Below are positions 32,307 to 34,612 of a stretch of 34,612 nucleotides of DNA, piece by piece; the first letter of the stretch is position 1, and every line of letters begins with the position of its first letter. The notes below the pieces were generated by a model. That model made no database searches. It was not told the origin of the DNA and saw nothing but the letters and a program-made list of their open reading frames with translations. The position numbers were made by a program, and so were the translations under genes. This DNA comes from Porogramme epimiltina (Eukaryota; Basidiomycota; Agaricomycetes; Polyporales; Polyporaceae): NCBI GenBank assembly GCA_900155495.1, contig FTLJ01001180.1, positions 1-34,612 on the forward strand. Direction: 5' to 3'.

Positions 32307-33327
32307 ACCACCCACGCCGACGGGGGCACGATGTGGCCCGTCTTCGCCGCGCAAGAGGGCGACTTCACCCTCTTCCCGTTCGCGCGGTCCGGCGCGACTT
32401 GCTCGAACAACCTCACGGACCGCCCCTTCCCGTCCGTGTTCGAGTCGCAGCTCCCGGCGTACTTTTCCGAGGTCGCAAACGGGAGCCTGAAGCTGAACCC
32501 GGAGGAGACGGTCTACACGCTGTGGATCGGGACGAACGACGTCGGCGCGAACGCGCTCCTCACTGGCGGCCAGGCGCCCGGCGTCACGATCGTAGACACC
32601 GTCGCGTGCGCGGTGAACTGGGTCAGCACGCTGTACAAGTCCGGCGCGCGCAACTTCATCTTCCAAAACGTAGGTTCCCAAGTCCTCGTCCGTCTCCTGA
32701 GATACGCGAAGCTAACGCGGCTGCCCCGTGCGCAGATGGTCAACCTCGAGAACGTGCCACTGTACGCGCCTGACTTGTGGCCTAATCGGTTCTGGACCGC
32801 ACAGCGCAACACGACAGAGTGGAGCGTGCTGATGCGCGAGCTCACCGTCTCCGGCAACGCGATCGCGCGCCTCATGCTCCAGGCGCTCGCGCCCACGCTG
32901 CACGGCGCGCACGTCGGTGCGCTCCCTATTCCCCCCCATCTTCCGGCCTGCATGTTGATTTGACGCCCGCGCGCGCGTGTAGGCCTGTTTGACTCGCACT
33001 CGCTCTTCACAGAGATGTTCAACGAGCCGCAGCTGTTCCTGAACGGGACCGCGCCGCTCAACGTCACGGGCGCGGTGCACGCGTGCGTGTTCCAGCTGAA
33101 CGAGAGCACAGGCGACCCGGGCGCGTGCACGGACGCGACGGGCACGGACATGGATAGCTTCCTGTGGTGCGTGTTCGAAGTGGGGCCGGAGCGAGGGCTG
33201 TGCTGACGCGTTTTGTTGCAGGTTCGACGAGCTGCACCCGTCCATCCAGGCGAATCGCATAGTAGCGAAGCTTATTGCAGATACGATTCACAGGAAGTCG
33301 GAACAGTTCATCACCTGGGTCTCTTAA
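32307..33327 (+). pseudogene. esterase D: 5'-truncated copy of esterase C
   Basis: Exons 2-5 are present at 32307-32669, 32736-32916, 32983-33166 and 33222-33327, each exactly as long as in esterase C, with intact splice sites and no internal stop. Exon 2 differs from esterase C at about 8 of 363 bases. Exon 1, which would encode the signal peptide and the FGDSYTD nucleophile, is missing, and no in-frame ATG lies between the break and exon 2. The first usable in-frame ATG is within exon 2 (the GGTMWP segment). A product could be neither secreted nor catalytic unless an unseen upstream exon is joined. The open remainder suggests the loss is very recent. Confidence 0.85.
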
Positions 33328-33720
33328 AACCACGAGTGTTTTGGGTATGGTTTTCCGGGTTGGTACGTCAACCTTGTTGTTCCTTTGTGTCTACGGCGTA
33401 CTTATGAAAAATTTAAAGCCAGCCTAATGATCTCTGCTTCCCCGGCTAGATCCGTATATCGTGATTTGCAGCGCGCTAATGTTCGAGCTACGTATACCCT
33501 TGTGGGTTGCCAATACGATTCGACTCGTGTACATCAATGTCTCGAAACCATTAGGTCCTTGGTGCGCCCCTGCTCCCCCATTCATCAACGTGACAAGAAC
33601 CAGCACCGTCTCCATCCCTCTGTAGGATCAAAAATATATGCTTAATTTCTCCGTGAAGACAAACGCTGACTGACCGACACTATGAACTTGTATGAAGCAC
33701 GACGCTTCGCCCAATGGACT
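33328..33720. other. convergent intergenic stretch, related to the one after esterase C
   Basis: It begins with a 3' untranslated-like block (TTTGGGTATGGTTTTCCGGGTTGG in part) similar to those after esterase C and the decayed esterase. It contains the 33463-33515 patch that matches 25901-25955. No gene is visible. Confidence 0.5.
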
Positions 33721-34243
33721 TCAAATGAATGGCACGACAATGGAGTTCGTGCCCGGCGTGTAGCAGAAGTTGTCGTCGAGACGCGTGCCGCAGCTGTCGA
33801 ATCCGTTGCAGGCGACATTGCACGCGCTTCCGCTGCAGAACGCGACGTCCGCGCTCGCCACCAGGCAGTTCGTGTCCGGCGCGAAGAGGCAGATCGCCCC
33901 ACCGTTGTACACGGTGCAGTTCCCGCCGCACTGGCTCCCCGAGCGCGTGGAGCAGTATATGACCGTGACACTTCCGCCCACGTCTTCGGTCGGGCCGTTG
34001 ACGAAGGTGACCTTAGCGTCGGTGGTGGAGAGCCAGGTGAGGATGCCGGACGCGGACGCGGTGGTGGTTCCCTCTGCAGTTGCGGGAAGCTAGTTGAAAA
34101 AATCAGAATAACGGACAGCTGACTGTATAGGCATACAGCAACAGGACACCCACGGGGGCAGGAACGGCTAGAGCCGGGGTGGCAAGCACGGCGAGGGCGG
34201 TCGCGGAAGAGACGAGAGCGATGAACTTCGCAGTGAGAGCCAT
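33721..34243 (-). CDS. SSP4: ten-cysteine small secreted protein
   Basis: Exons in coding order are 34243-34154 and 34089-33721 (64-nt intron), giving 152 residues. The signal peptide MALTAKFIALVSSATALAVL is nearly the same as in SSP2. The mature part shows GILTWLSTTDAKVTFVNGP and ten cysteines with the shared spacing. The segment between cysteines 6 and 9 (CSGSACNVACNGFDSC) differs from the CGGSC form in SSP1 and SSP3. It converges with truncated esterase D, as SSP2 does with esterase C. Secreted, function unknown. Confidence 0.87.
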
Positions 34244-34302
34244 TGTATGCAGAGGAGTAGTGGGATGGCTAAGGACTGGATGGTGGTCCTGGGGATAGGA
34301 GT

Positions 34303-34326
34303 AGTGCTCGCAAGCGGCCTTTTATG
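34303..34326 (-). promoter_or_regulatory. SSP4 core promoter (TATA-like plus GCTTGCGAGCAC)
   Basis: On the minus strand CATAAAAGG is followed within a few bases by CGCTTGCGAGCAC, as in SSP2. The distal word TATTCGGAATTGGG (plus-strand reading) at 34410-34423 also matches the SSP2 region. Confidence 0.6.
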
Positions 34327-34453
34327 TTCTGCAGTTTAGCAGGCGTTACAGTATCCTTCTCCGCCTAAAAACACAGAAGGAAACTCATGACGTCCAGCCC
34401 TTTGAGGCGTATTCGGAATTGGGTCAATGTATAACACCGGGGGCATTGGCTTA

Positions 34454-34612
34454 TGATACAGTGTGAGATATGGAAGTATCATTGGTAAAATTATTTAACA
34501 TGATTCATCTGACAACCGCGAAGATACATTTTTGTATCATTCAAAATTTGCTTTCAATGATTCAAGCCATGGAACGGCGTGTATCATGAGCCATGAAACA
34601 GCGTGTTTCATT
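34454..34612. repeat. palindromic TGTATCAT/TGTTTCAT repeats at the right edge
   Basis: Words of the TGTATCAT, GATACA and TGTTTCAT type recur, and the last 45 bases form two related tandem units, each starting AGCCATG. The final unit contains a perfect inverted repeat, ATGAAACA-GCG-TGTTTCAT. This could be the edge of a transposon or satellite continuing past the window. Confidence 0.5.

Noticed and set aside
1..34612. CRISPR array, bacterial operon signals or rRNA genes
   Set aside because: No regularly spaced identical repeats, no ribosome-binding sites before starts, and every well-supported gene model is split by short introns; the window is eukaryotic.

Overview
The window looks like nuclear DNA of a filamentous basidiomycete, probably a wood- or litter-decaying Agaricomycete. 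The evidence is split genes with short GT-AG introns (about 53-90 nt, several with CTRAY-like branch sites), GC-rich exons, phi-type glutathione transferase, FGDSYTD-type (CE16-like) secreted esterases, and ten-cysteine small secreted proteins of a kind seen in white-rot fungi. The species cannot be named from sequence alone.

Layout. (1) 1-6845 is extremely GC-rich and holds no gene I can support; its many long open frames overlap on both strands and look like compositional artefacts. It carries short tandem repeats and a perfect alternating purine-pyrimidine hairpin. (2) 6846-7676 encodes a small C2HC5 zinc-finger protein of the TRIP4/ASC-1/Rqt4 type. (3) 7677-11033 is again gene-poor and mostly GC-rich. 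(4) 11034-14081, minus strand, is a six-exon gene for an 801-residue coiled-coil protein of unknown role. (5) From about 10.8 kb the GC-rich composition gives way to ordinary sequence. (6) 15.7-34.2 kb is an island in which secreted GDSL/CE16-like esterase genes alternate with ten-cysteine small secreted protein (SSP) genes, with one glutathione transferase inside it.

The order in the island is esterase A (-), SSP1 (+), esterase B (+), GST (+), esterase C (+), SSP2 (-), decayed esterase (+), SSP3 (+), 5'-truncated esterase D (+), SSP4 (-). Three esterases are intact (310, 309 and 323 aa). The truncated copy is about 98% identical to esterase C across exon 2 but lacks the exon with the catalytic serine. 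The decayed copy keeps promoter-like sequence and the 3' half only. The arrangement esterase(+)/SSP(-) occurs twice with related intergenic sequence, so a two-gene module appears to have been duplicated.

A near-identical 26-bp element lies upstream of esterase B, esterase C and the decayed esterase. SSP2, SSP3 and SSP4 share a second set of core-promoter and leader sequences. The esterases and SSPs have signal peptides and should act outside the cell, the esterases plausibly removing acetyl groups from plant polysaccharides. The GST is cytosolic and could detoxify aromatic products; a functional link among the three families is inference.
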